Source: Candidatus Kerfeldbacteria bacterium
GTDB lineage: Bacteria > Patescibacteriota > Patescibacteriia > SBBC01 > CAIJZX01
Assembly (NCBI GenBank): GCA_016217865.1
Contig: JACRFO010000101.1
Coordinates: 1-12,688, forward strand
Direction: 5' to 3'
Length of the DNA stretch: 12,688 bases
Below the pieces are notes generated by a model that ran no database searches, had not been told where the DNA came from, and saw nothing but the letters and a program-made list of their open reading frames with translations. The translations under genes were made by a program, and so were the position numbers. Each line of letters starts with the position of its first letter. Within the stretch, counting starts at the first letter, position 1. This document shows, piece by piece, positions 1-5,817 of the stretch.

Positions 1-85
1 AGAGGTAGGCCAGGTTTGAAAGGGGGCTGGAAAGCACGCTATAATCTAGCTTTCCGATCTGGGTGTAAATCTCTATATTGGTCAT
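1..85 (-). CDS. Start of an unidentified protein, cut by left edge
   Basis: An open frame starts with ATG at 85 and runs leftward off the window, so only 28 codons are visible, beginning MTNIEIYTQIGKLDYSVLSS. No stop occurs in them and the residues look protein-like, but this is too short to assign a family. A promoter candidate lies upstream (128-156) and would give a leader of about 36 bases. There is no strong SD; GGAA is the only purine stretch near the start. That this is a real gene is an inference from the open frame plus the promoter. Confidence 0.5.
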   Translation of the reverse strand, partial: MTNIEIYTQIGKLDYSVLSSPLSNLAYL

Positions 86-127
86 AGCAGTATTCCGGTG
101 GTAGATGTAACTAAACTAGATATGCCT

Positions 128-156
128 ACATTACGCTTTTTTTGCTAATAAATCAA
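128..156 (-). promoter_or_regulatory. Sigma70-type promoter candidate for the left-edge gene
   Basis: Read on the minus strand: TTGATT at 156-151, a 17-base spacer, then TAATGT at 133-128. The layout and -10 hexamer match those of the promoter at 2073-2101. Predicted transcription start is near 121. Confidence 0.4.
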
Positions 157-203
157 CAAAATCAAAGCCCCGCCGGCGACCCCGTAGACCGGAGCATAAC
201 GGG

Positions 204-232
204 AAAGAAAAACCCGACTGTTGCCAGTCGGG
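204..232 (-). terminator. Rho-independent terminator after the 244-651 gene
   Basis: A perfect 8-bp stem (CCCGACTG / CAGTCGGG) with a 4-base loop occupies 213-232. On the minus strand it is followed by TTTTTCTTT (212-204). It lies 11 bases beyond the stop of the gene ending at 244, the expected place for its terminator. Confidence 0.85.
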
Positions 233-243
233 CGGAGAGTCAT

Positions 244-651
244 CTACCCTATCCCACGGTATTCACAGCGCTCCCCTTCGGCCAAGCCGACGCCAGCCAG
301 CCGGGTGAAGAACTCCCGCCAGTCACGCCCGGTGGCCAGGCCGATCGAGCGCCCGTCGACGACTTTCTCGCCGACGTACCCGCCTCCCACCTCGTCAAAG
401 GTGATGTGGAGCTGCGACCCACCGCCCTGGACGTTGTTATAGTGCAGGCTGCGCTTCGATCCGGCGACCGCGTAGGTCGCCAGGTCCGGAATGTACGATG
501 AGCAGATCGCCACCAGCCGGTGGTCGTCTTCTGCCACCGCCATGAAAGCGACCTGCAGCGGGAAGACCGACAGCTCCGGCCGCCCAGGGATCTGCAGCTT
601 CTTGGGAAAGCAGATAACGGTAACCTCGGGACGCTGGTCCTGATTCGACAT
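244..651 (-). CDS. Hypothetical soluble protein, 135 aa
   Basis: I do not recognise this family. The protein has no signal peptide or membrane segment. It begins MSNQDQRPEVTVICFPKKL and has a glycine-rich stretch (NNVQGGGSQL, then VGGGYVGEKV) around residues 75-100. The ATG at 651 is chosen because GGAGG sits 4 bases upstream (656-660), the best SD site near any start here. The frame stays open upstream to a GTG at 792, which would add 47 residues of low-quality sequence with no good SD, so I read that part as leader. Flanking promoter (824-852) and terminator (204-232) make it a single-gene transcript. The coding stretch is GC-rich. Confidence 0.65.
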   Translation of the reverse strand: MSNQDQRPEVTVICFPKKLQIPGRPELSVFPLQVAFMAVAEDDHRLVAICSSYIPDLATYAVAGSKRSLHYNNVQGGGSQLHITFDEVGGGYVGEKVVDGRSIGLATGRDWREFFTRLAGVGLAEGERCEYRGIG

Positions 652-823
652 GTTTCCTCCCACGTGAAAGAACTCTTCCCACTCAAGGAAAGAGACGCAT
701 GAAGTATCTTTCCCCGGTATGGGGCGAGATGTGGCACCGTTGCCGATTTGGCTGGTTGCCGGCAGGTCATCGGGCTCGTTCCCTCGCTGCACTCTTGATA
801 ACGTATTCAGTTGTTCTGTCTGG
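652..823 (-). other. Long 5' leader of the 244-651 gene
   Basis: If the promoter at 824-852 is used, about 166 untranslated bases precede the ATG at 651. The only coding potential in the leader is the in-frame extension to GTG 792. I see no strong hairpin or riboswitch signature. It could hold regulation, or the protein could be longer than annotated. Confidence 0.35.
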
Positions 824-852
824 ATTCTATATCATCGACTGAATGCTGGCAA
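824..852 (-). promoter_or_regulatory. Strong sigma70-type promoter
   Basis: On the minus strand: TTGCCA (852-847; 5 of 6 to consensus), a 17-base spacer, and TAGAAT (829-824; 5 of 6). Predicted start is near 817. It is the best consensus match in the window and points at the 244-651 gene. Confidence 0.6.
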
Positions 853-920
853 GCTGGTAACCCCGTGGAACTAGGCGTGGGATAATAGATTCCGGTCCCT
901 GGCGCACTAAACTTCGTACA

Positions 921-957
921 ATAAAAATAGGACCGGACTCTGACTGGAGTGCGGTCC
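921..957 (-). terminator. Rho-independent terminator after the SPFH-like pair
   Basis: An 11-pair stem with one G-G mismatch (GGACCGGACTC at 930-940; GAGTGCGGTCC at 947-957) and a 6-base loop. On the minus strand an A/T-rich tail follows (CTATTTTTAT). It lies 45 bases beyond the stop at 1003. Confidence 0.75.
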
Positions 958-1002
958 CAGGGGAACTGCATGTGCGAGGTCACATCAACCGTTTCGCTAC
1001 GG

Positions 1003-1482
1003 CTACTGCGCCTGATCGAACTCGTTCAGGATGCGGAGGAACGGGTACTGCTTACTCCCGTAGGCGTAGCCGCGCAGGATGTCCTTCATCCCGCGGTGCT
1101 CGTGGCGGTAGCCGCAGTTGAATGAGATGCGGTTTGCCAGCCACCAGGGATAGAAGCCCTCCGTTCGCACGAAGGACTCCCACTCGTCGGGTACGAACTG
1201 TACCAGCTTGGCGCTGTAGCCGTGGCCCGCGGAATCGACCGACACGAGCATCGGCCGGGTGTCGATGTGCGGGATGTAGACCCACGGATACTTGAAGGTC
1301 CACCCGCCCCTGACCAGCCAGGTGTGGCCGGTGATCAGGTTGCGCGCGACGCCGATCTCGGTCGGCTCGCAGTAGTTGAGGCAGGCCACCCGGAAAAAGG
1401 TGAGCACTGCCAGCGCGACGACAGAGCGTCTGACCCACGTCCGGCGCCAGAGCACTCTCGGGTTCAGGTTGGCGAAGTTCAT
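1003..1482 (-). CDS. Membrane-anchored SPFH-like paralogue, 159 aa
   Basis: A short basic N-terminus (residues 1-19) is followed by one hydrophobic helix (about 20-35) and an outside or cytosolic domain. The domain aligns by eye with the product of the gene just upstream: both share AKLVxF (91-96 here), [LM]K[DE]IL[RK]xYA[YF] (132-141) and PFL (147-149). The pattern is like the first part of a stomatin/prohibitin (SPFH) domain without the long coiled coil, but that assignment is tentative. It starts 10 bases after the upstream stop, so it is probably co-transcribed, and is followed by the 921-957 terminator. Cys34, Cys38 and Cys123 are not shared with the paralogue. SD is weak (GGGGCG). Confidence 0.7.
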   Translation of the reverse strand: MNFANLNPRVLWRRTWVRRSVVALAVLTFFRVACLNYCEPTEIGVARNLITGHTWLVRGGWTFKYPWVYIPHIDTRPMLVSVDSAGHGYSAKLVQFVPDEWESFVRTEGFYPWWLANRISFNCGYRHEHRGMKDILRGYAYGSKQYPFLRILNEFDQAQ

Positions 1483-1492
1483 GGCCGCGCCC

Positions 1493-1969
1493 CTACTTGC
1501 TGCCCCCGGAATCGAAGGTCTGGCTCGGGGCGATGTCGCTGACCACGACCAGGAACGGGCAGTCCCGTCCCTCTTCGCGGTCGAAGGCGTAGCACTTCAG
1601 GATCTCCTTGAGCGCATCGACGTTGCCGCCGGCGCCGCGTCCGTGCCAGGCGATGAAGGTGTTGAGCCCGGCCGGATTGAAGCGGACCAGCTTGGCGTTC
1701 AGGATGCGCTGGCTGACGCCCAGGTCGGCGGTGATGCTGACCTGGTACGGGCGGAGGTCGATCTTGTTGACCGTGTAGCGGATCGGGTTTCGCATCACCC
1801 AGCCGCTGTGGTCGACCACGGTGACGACGCCCGTGAAGCGGTCGAAGACGTAGCCGAACTCGTGCTTGTCGACGAAGTGCATCCAGTTCGCCCAGAAGAT
1901 CCAGAATCCCAGGAGCGTCACCACGACGAGGCCGCCGATGCCGATTCCGATTTTCTCCCAGTTGGACAT
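1493..1969 (-). CDS. Membrane-anchored SPFH-like protein, 158 aa
   Basis: One transmembrane helix (about residues 6-28) is followed by a beta-rich domain of the type seen at the start of SPFH/band-7 proteins: EFGYVFDRFTGVV (37-49), then IDLRPYQVSI (70-79). There is no flotillin-like coiled-coil tail. These proteins normally organise membrane microdomains or protease complexes; whether that applies to such a short form is unknown. ATG at 1969 is preferred over the GTG at 1975 because GGAGG at 1976-1980 lies 6 bases before the ATG and would touch the GTG. First gene of a two-gene operon with its paralogue (10 bases downstream), with promoter at 2073-2101. The coding region is very GC-rich (43 of 60 bases in 1621-1680). 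Confidence 0.7.
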   Translation of the reverse strand: MSNWEKIGIGIGGLVVVTLLGFWIFWANWMHFVDKHEFGYVFDRFTGVVTVVDHSGWVMRNPIRYTVNKIDLRPYQVSITADLGVSQRILNAKLVRFNPAGLNTFIAWHGRGAGGNVDALKEILKCYAFDREEGRDCPFLVVVSDIAPSQTFDSGGSK

Positions 1970-2017
1970 GTGCACCCTCCGAAGTGTGCGGGTCGTTACT
2001 GCTGTGAGTTGAAGGAT

Positions 2018-2041
2018 GGTAAAGATCAGTTCACCTTTACC
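2018..2041. repeat. Inverted repeat in the leader of the SPFH-like operon
   Basis: GGTAAAG (2018-2024) and CTTTACC (2035-2041) are perfect 7-base arms around a 10-base spacer. It lies in the predicted 5' leader, between the promoter (2073-2101) and the SD (1976-1980). It could be an operator or an mRNA hairpin; no T-run follows, so it is not an ordinary terminator. Confidence 0.45.
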
Positions 2042-2072
2042 AAACCCTCGGGGTCAGAAAAAGTGACTTGCG

Positions 2073-2101
2073 ACATTACCATAAGATTACAATAAAGTCA
2101 A
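2073..2101 (-). promoter_or_regulatory. Sigma70-type promoter for the SPFH-like operon
   Basis: On the minus strand: TTGACT (2101-2096; 5 of 6), a 17-base spacer, and TAATGT (2078-2073). Predicted start is near 2066, giving a leader of about 97 bases. The spacing and -10 hexamer match the promoter candidate at 128-156. Confidence 0.5.
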
Positions 2102-2228
2102 GGGTCGAACATACTTGTGTCCCACGAAAAAAGTAGGATTGGCCTGCGCACACCAATGTACAATACTTACGTCAATCTCTGTTTCTGGCTTTTCCTTGAA
2201 CCGGCCCCCTCCCCAGCCTACATCAGCC
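2102..2228. other. Intergenic stretch, no clear gene or terminator
   Basis: No hairpin with a T-run follows the gene ending at 2229. A minus-strand frame from ATG 2257 (inside the end of that gene, with a GGGGGAT stretch upstream) to a stop at 2087 could encode 56 residues starting MERIVITATRADVGW. It has no recognisable family and its end overlaps the -35 box at 2096-2101, so I do not call it a gene. Confidence 0.3.
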
Positions 2229-3500
2229 CTAGTCGCAGTAATCACTATTCGCTCCATTGATACCATCCCCCGGCGGCAAGGCCCGGACCGCTGCTTCATC
2301 GGCGGCAGATAGCCAGTCAAACCAGCAAACCGCATAGTAGGCATTGCCAATCATGTCCGCGTGGGCCGCCTGATAGGCGGCATCATGCGAGGCGGCATTG
2401 CGCTTGCGTAAATCGTACAGACCGAAATCAAAACCCACGTTATCAGGGTGACCAACCGCCGTGGCAATAACGGTTCCGGCCTTGATCAGCTTCGGCTTCA
2501 GCTCATAGGACACGCTGCTCGTCGTCGGCAACGGTAACACATCAGCCAGGGCCGCAAAGGTCGGCGACAAGGTGTTGAGGTGATCAAGGCGATACCGGAT
2601 CCCGCACGGGTGAATGACATCAAAGTAGTATTGAATATCCGCCCCTTCGTAGTGTCGCGACCCGGCGACAACGTACCCGTCAAACGGTGCAGTAATGGTG
2701 ACCGTATTATAGGCCTGTCCGTCGAGACGGAACCCGCCATGCGGTTTGTACTGGCCGCCACGTTCTTGGCCGGGATAGAGGACGCTGCTAGCCTTCGTCA
2801 CATCGGCCAGAACAGGGATCGTGAATGGATCGGGGCAGGGTGGCGGGATACTGCTCGGCTTCCACTCTGATCCGTTGAGGGACCAGGTCACGATGGGCGG
2901 GGTGTAGGTGGTAAAGGAATTGATGAGCACCGCGACATCCGTCGCGAACGGACTGGCGGTATTCTTCGTCCACTTCTCACCAACGACGAAGACCTTTTTC
3001 CTGTCCCGCGACAAGACCACGAAGCGCCACGTTGTATTCACCCCATTCACCTTCCGCTTGAGCGTGACGACCGTGGCCAGCCAATTCGTCTTGGTGTAGG
3101 TTTTGACGATCGGTACGGCCCCGTACTTCTGACCCAGCATTTTGCTGAAGGCCGGAACAAACTTCGTCCAACCTGACGTCAGGGATATTTTGACCGGCGC
3201 GGTGAACATAGCCGGGTCATTGTTCAACCAGGTGGTGTTGAGGCTATGCGTCACCCCCTGTGATGCCAATGACTTGATCTTGGCTGCCGGGGGTTTGAGG
3301 ACCACGTTCGTTTTTCCGGTGACCGCGGTCCAGGTGCTCAGGTACTGAAACTGATAGCCGTGGGTGGCGTGCTTGTACGTCTTGAATGTCGCGGCCGCGA
3401 CCGGATAGGCCAACGTCACGAATATGAACGAAGCCACGCTCATCAGGGTGCAAGCAATGACGAATGGATGGCTGGTATGGTGATGGAGCGGGGTGGCCAT
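2229..3500 (-). CDS. Exported PsbP-like / degenerate M23 protein, 423 aa
   Basis: An export signal or anchor helix spans about residues 12-37, ending in PVAAA. Residues 40-200 (HGYQFQYLSTW) resemble the PsbP-like domain found in small bacterial lipoproteins. After a proline-rich linker (residues 219-227), residues 240-365 have the layout of an M23 (LytM) fold: HGGFRLD at 254-260, APFDGYVV at 271-278, YRLDHL at 303-308, VGFDFGLYD at 355-363. In active M23 enzymes the zinc ligands are HxxxD and HxH; here the first Asp position is Arg258 and HxH reads DFG (358-360). I therefore infer loss of peptidase activity and possibly a wall-binding or scaffold role. ATG 3500 is chosen over the frame opening at 3533, which lies upstream of the predicted promoter. 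It is a monocistron by spacing. Confidence 0.75.
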   Translation of the reverse strand: MATPLHHHTSHPFVIACTLMSVASFIFVTLAYPVAAATFKTYKHATHGYQFQYLSTWTAVTGKTNVVLKPPAAKIKSLASQGVTHSLNTTWLNNDPAMFTAPVKISLTSGWTKFVPAFSKMLGQKYGAVPIVKTYTKTNWLATVVTLKRKVNGVNTTWRFVVLSRDRKKVFVVGEKWTKNTASPFATDVAVLINSFTTYTPPIVTWSLNGSEWKPSSIPPPCPDPFTIPVLADVTKASSVLYPGQERGGQYKPHGGFRLDGQAYNTVTITAPFDGYVVAGSRHYEGADIQYYFDVIHPCGIRYRLDHLNTLSPTFAALADVLPLPTTSSVSYELKPKLIKAGTVIATAVGHPDNVGFDFGLYDLRKRNAASHDAAYQAAHADMIGNAYYAVCWFDWLSAADEAAVRALPPGDGINGANSDYCD

Positions 3501-3513
3501 GGCGGCTATTGGC

Positions 3514-3519
3514 AGTATA
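3514..3519 (-). promoter_or_regulatory. Extended -10 box of the M23-like gene
   Basis: TGCTATACT on the minus strand is an extended -10 (TGnTATACT), with TATACT at 3519-3514. No good -35 is present, as is usual for extended -10 promoters. Predicted start is an A at 3507, only 7 bases before ATG 3500, so the message would be almost leaderless. Confidence 0.55.
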
Positions 3520-3524
3520 GCAAA

Positions 3525-3548
3525 AACAGTCACCTTACGCTGACTGTT
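3525..3548. promoter_or_regulatory. Operator candidate: perfect inverted repeat
   Basis: AACAGTCA (3525-3532), an 8-base spacer and TGACTGTT (3541-3548) make a perfect 8-8-8 inverted repeat. It lies directly upstream of the extended -10 box of the 3500 gene and covers its -35 region, the place for a dimeric repressor or activator. No regulator gene is visible nearby. Confidence 0.5.
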
Positions 3549-3621
3549 GGGTGTGGCATAGATTCCCGCCGGGGTGATGGATGCCCGCTAGGGTTTTCTT
3601 GGTTTAGATTCGGCCATTGAA

Positions 3622-4050
3622 TTATTTACCTACAGCTCGTTCAAATCCCTTCAGTATTGCTGGATATTCCGCATCGGATGGATCCCAAATCTGGTCGAGT
3701 TCGTCGCGATTCACCCATCGTACTTCCGAATGTTCATCCGGCTTGGGTGTGACAACTATGTCAGGATCGGCTAAGGTCGCCAAAAAATCTACTTCCACCA
3801 CATGGCTGTCCCCATTCATATACGTGAACGCGTACACCGCATCACCGGGGATAATGGCAATACTGAATTCCTCCTGAAATTCCCGCCTCAAGCCTTCGAG
3901 GATATCCTCACCTAGTTCAATGTGGCCGCCAGGCAGTTCGAATTTTCCCGGCAGGAACTTTTTCGTGTCGGCCCGCTTGGCAACAAGGAGTTTCCCATCG
4001 CGGAAAACGAGGGCACAGGCGGTTATTTTTTGGATTTTGAGTTCGGCCAT
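3622..4050 (-). CDS. Nudix hydrolase (MutT-like), 142 aa
   Basis: Nudix enzymes hydrolyse nucleoside diphosphates linked to another group, such as oxidised dNTPs or nucleotide sugars, in the cytoplasm. The Nudix box runs from Gly42 to Ile64: G42-x5-E48-x7-R56-E57-x2-E60-E61, so all metal-binding glutamates are present. The usual Gly near the end of the box is Ser63. Length is typical for a single-domain MutT protein. The substrate cannot be read from sequence. ATG 4050 is 3 bases after the stop of the VOC gene, so they are translated from one message; there is no SD of its own. It is followed by a 9-codon frame starting MAESKPRKP at 3617, possibly a remnant. Confidence 0.92.
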   Translation of the reverse strand: MAELKIQKITACALVFRDGKLLVAKRADTKKFLPGKFELPGGHIELGEDILEGLRREFQEEFSIAIIPGDAVYAFTYMNGDSHVVEVDFLATLADPDIVVTPKPDEHSEVRWVNRDELDQIWDPSDAEYPAILKGFERAVGK

Positions 4051-4053
4051 GGG

Positions 4054-4536
4054 TTATTCTGCCGCTTTCTTCAAGTCCGCAATCACAATCTTTTTCATCG
4101 GCAAGAAAGCCTGCGTCACGCGGTCGATCTTGGCCCGATCCCCGCTCGACATCACCTCATCGAGATAAGCCGGGGTAATTTGCCAGATCAGGCCGAACTT
4201 ATCTTTACACCAACCGCACTGTTCGGATTCTTTAACGGCCGAGAGTTTCGACCAATACATGTCCAGCTCTTTTTGGGTCTCGCAGGTGATGATGAACGAG
4301 ACCGCTTCGTTGAATTTGAAGATGTCACCGCCGTTGATGGCCATGAACCGCTGGCCGTTCAATTCGAATTCGTAGACGTGCGTATCGCCACCAGGTGTGG
4401 GCGTGCTATGAAGAACTGTATGACTGGTGATTTTCGAATTCGGAAACGTCGCGACATAGTATTCGACGGCTTCCTTGACCTGTTCCGGTGTCGTGAACCA
4501 TAGATGGGGCGTAATGGGTTTGATGAGGGCAGCCAT
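4054..4536 (-). CDS. PhnB-like VOC-fold protein, 160 aa
   Basis: The protein matches the PhnB-like branch of the vicinal oxygen chelate (glyoxalase/bleomycin-resistance) superfamily, often labelled 3-demethylubiquinone methyltransferase. Signatures are ITPHLWFTTPEQVKEAVEYY (8-27), FPNSKI (31-36), FNEAVSFII (75-83) and CGWCKDKFGLIWQI (107-120). The reaction is unknown for most members, and the methyltransferase label is probably misleading. Residues 135-160 (ending in FLPMKKIVIADLKKA) are the conserved family tail. It lies 21 bases after DUF1428 and 3 bases before Nudix, making a likely three-gene operon. No SD is seen upstream of ATG 4536. Confidence 0.9.
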   Translation of the reverse strand: MAALIKPITPHLWFTTPEQVKEAVEYYVATFPNSKITSHTVLHSTPTPGGDTHVYEFELNGQRFMAINGGDIFKFNEAVSFIITCETQKELDMYWSKLSAVKESEQCGWCKDKFGLIWQITPAYLDEVMSSGDRAKIDRVTQAFLPMKKIVIADLKKAAE

Positions 4537-4557
4537 AGGATGCTTGGTTAGTGATGA

Positions 4558-4929
4558 TTATGCTCCAACCACAACCTTAAACCCGGCGCTAGAAAACCGG
4601 TTCATCTTGAACGGCATATCCATGGGTTGATCTTTATATTTTTTTTCGAAGTACGCCATGACTTTTTTCGTGACCGCGTCACGGTGCGCTTTGGATTTGT
4701 AGGTAACGAAAGAAAACCACACCGCTTCGGTCGGTTTGGCCTTGGCCATCTTGGTAAAGGTAAACGTCACGCCCTTGGGCTTCGGACTATCGATGATGCA
4801 TTCTTTGTAATCAAGCGCCCCGAATTTCATCCAGGCCTGCAATCCTTGGCGCGCCATCTTGATGTACTTGGCCGTATTCTTCTTCGGGATGGAAATAACG
4901 AATCCATCAACGTAGGTTCCTTTTTTCAT
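4558..4929 (-). CDS. DUF1428 (YbaA-like) protein, 123 aa
   Basis: The sequence follows the DUF1428 family closely: YVDGFVISIPKKNTAKY (6-22), GALDYKECIIDS (37-48), WFSFVTYKSKAHRDAV (71-86) and MPFKMNRFSSAGFKVVV (105-121). The family has a dimeric alpha/beta-barrel (ferredoxin-like) fold and no established function. It is lysine-rich and low in GC compared with the left end of the window (24 of 60 bases in 4621-4680). First of the DUF1428-VOC-Nudix cluster. No SD precedes ATG 4929; TATTAA at 4950-4945 could serve as a -10 box, but its -35 is poor. Confidence 0.9.
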   Translation of the reverse strand: MKKGTYVDGFVISIPKKNTAKYIKMARQGLQAWMKFGALDYKECIIDSPKPKGVTFTFTKMAKAKPTEAVWFSFVTYKSKAHRDAVTKKVMAYFEKKYKDQPMDMPFKMNRFSSAGFKVVVGA

Positions 4930-4944
4930 AACTAGGGAACTTAG

Positions 4945-5061
4945 TTAATACGTTTTCTCTTTTTTCGGCGACTGCCGGGGTAACACACCGGGCATGGCCC
5001 TGGTCCGCGATATTTGTGTCCCCGATTGCAGTTTTTCCAACCATTTGTAGATTTCATACAT
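4945..5061 (-). CDS. Possible small ORF or gene remnant, 38 aa
   Basis: ATG 5061 opens a 38-codon frame starting MYEIYKWLEKLQSGTQ and ending in a basic tail (SPKKEKTY) 15 bases before the DUF1428 start. The first half is amphipathic and protein-like. Reading further upstream in frame gives YADHLT before a TAA, so the frame also looks like the tail of a once longer gene. No SD is present. It could be a translated small protein upstream of DUF1428 or a decaying fragment. Confidence 0.3.
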   Translation of the reverse strand: MYEIYKWLEKLQSGTQISRTRAMPGVLPRQSPKKEKTY

Positions 5062-5090
5062 GGTCAGGTGGTCGGCGTATTAAGCAGACG

Positions 5091-5516
5091 TTATTTCCAC
5101 ACCGCGAGTAGACCCCCGAACCCGACGTAGGTCAGGAGGAACCAGAAGTCGTTGATAACGAGGATGATCGGCTTGCGACCTTCGAATTGAGTATTCAGGC
5201 TGTGCGAGACGGCGAAGGCGAACCAGACGACGAAGCCCGCCATCATCCCGTCGGTAAAGGTCGTCAGGCCGAGGCTGTTCACAACTACCTGGAGGCCGTA
5301 GGCGAAGAGAACGGTTGCGACGACAGCGCCGCCCATCAAACGCGGCATGGCTTTCTTCTGATCTTCGCTCATCGTCCGGTTGTTTGGATCGAGTCCGAGG
5401 CCGCGGGACCAGGCCTTGAAAAATGGTGACATCGGCGAGTAGTACAGCCAGCTGAAAAAGAAGTTGCCGAGGGCAACTGCGAGGAACGGCGTTAAGGAAA
5501 AGCTCCAATCGATCAT
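5091..5516 (-). CDS. DUF1761 membrane protein, 141 aa
   Basis: Four hydrophobic segments and the N-terminal signature of DUF1761 are visible: NFFFSWLYYSPMSPFFKAW (about 18-36) followed by a polar loop (NNRTMSEDQKKAM) and GGAVVATVLFAYGLQVVV. The family is an integral membrane protein without known function. ATG 5516 is chosen because family members start just before the first helix and because a promoter candidate (5545-5573) lies over the alternative TTG start at 5573. It is preceded by a 75-base gap from the small membrane protein and is the last gene before the 4.9-kb cluster. Confidence 0.85.
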   Translation of the reverse strand: MIDWSFSLTPFLAVALGNFFFSWLYYSPMSPFFKAWSRGLGLDPNNRTMSEDQKKAMPRLMGGAVVATVLFAYGLQVVVNSLGLTTFTDGMMAGFVVWFAFAVSHSLNTQFEGRKPIILVINDFWFLLTYVGFGGLLAVWK

Positions 5517-5544
5517 ATGCAAAATGTCAGTGGATAATGGTATG

Positions 5545-5573
5545 AGGGTAGCAAAACTCGGCAGACCGAGCAA
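5545..5573 (-). promoter_or_regulatory. Promoter candidate for the DUF1761 gene
   Basis: On the minus strand: TTGCTC (5573-5568), 17 bases, TGCTACCCT as an extended -10 with TACCCT at 5550-5545. Predicted start is near 5538, giving a leader of about 22 bases to ATG 5516. The -10 is only a moderate match. Confidence 0.35.
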
Positions 5574-5591
5574 CCGCGCTATGCCCTGAAC

Positions 5592-5813
5592 CTATCCGCC
5601 GTACCGGCGTATCAGCCACAGGTTGACGATGAACGCTGGAATATACGCGTAGAGAAATGTCGTTTCAGCTGCTACGCCGGCGAGGGACAAACCCGTCGCG
5701 ACCATCCCAGCGACCACCAACGCTAGGCCGAGACTCACCAGTATGCTGACGGCCCAGCCCAGCGCACGATGTGTTGGTTGAGGTGGGCTGGGGTTTATCG
5801 GTGTGGTTGGCAT
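5592..5813 (-). CDS. Small two-helix membrane protein, 73 aa
   Basis: A proline-rich N-terminus (residues 3-14) is followed by two hydrophobic helices (about 17-40 and 52-68) and a basic end, RRYGG. I do not recognise a family. It starts 4 bases after the stop of the phosphotransferase-like gene, so it is the last gene of the 7607-to-5592 operon and may give that pair a link to the membrane; this is inference from position alone. Confidence 0.7.
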   Translation of the reverse strand: MPTTPINPSPPQPTHRALGWAVSILVSLGLALVVAGMVATGLSLAGVAAETTFLYAYIPAFIVNLWLIRRYGG

Positions 5814-5817
5814 ACCA

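Noticed and set aside
1376..2095. Long plus-strand frame of 239 codons opposite the SPFH-like genes
   Set aside because: It is the antisense shadow of two GC-rich genes and its residues (V/D/A/E-rich) show typical shadow bias.
3922..4503. Plus-strand frame of 193 codons opposite the Nudix and VOC genes
   Set aside because: It runs antisense to two clearly recognised families.
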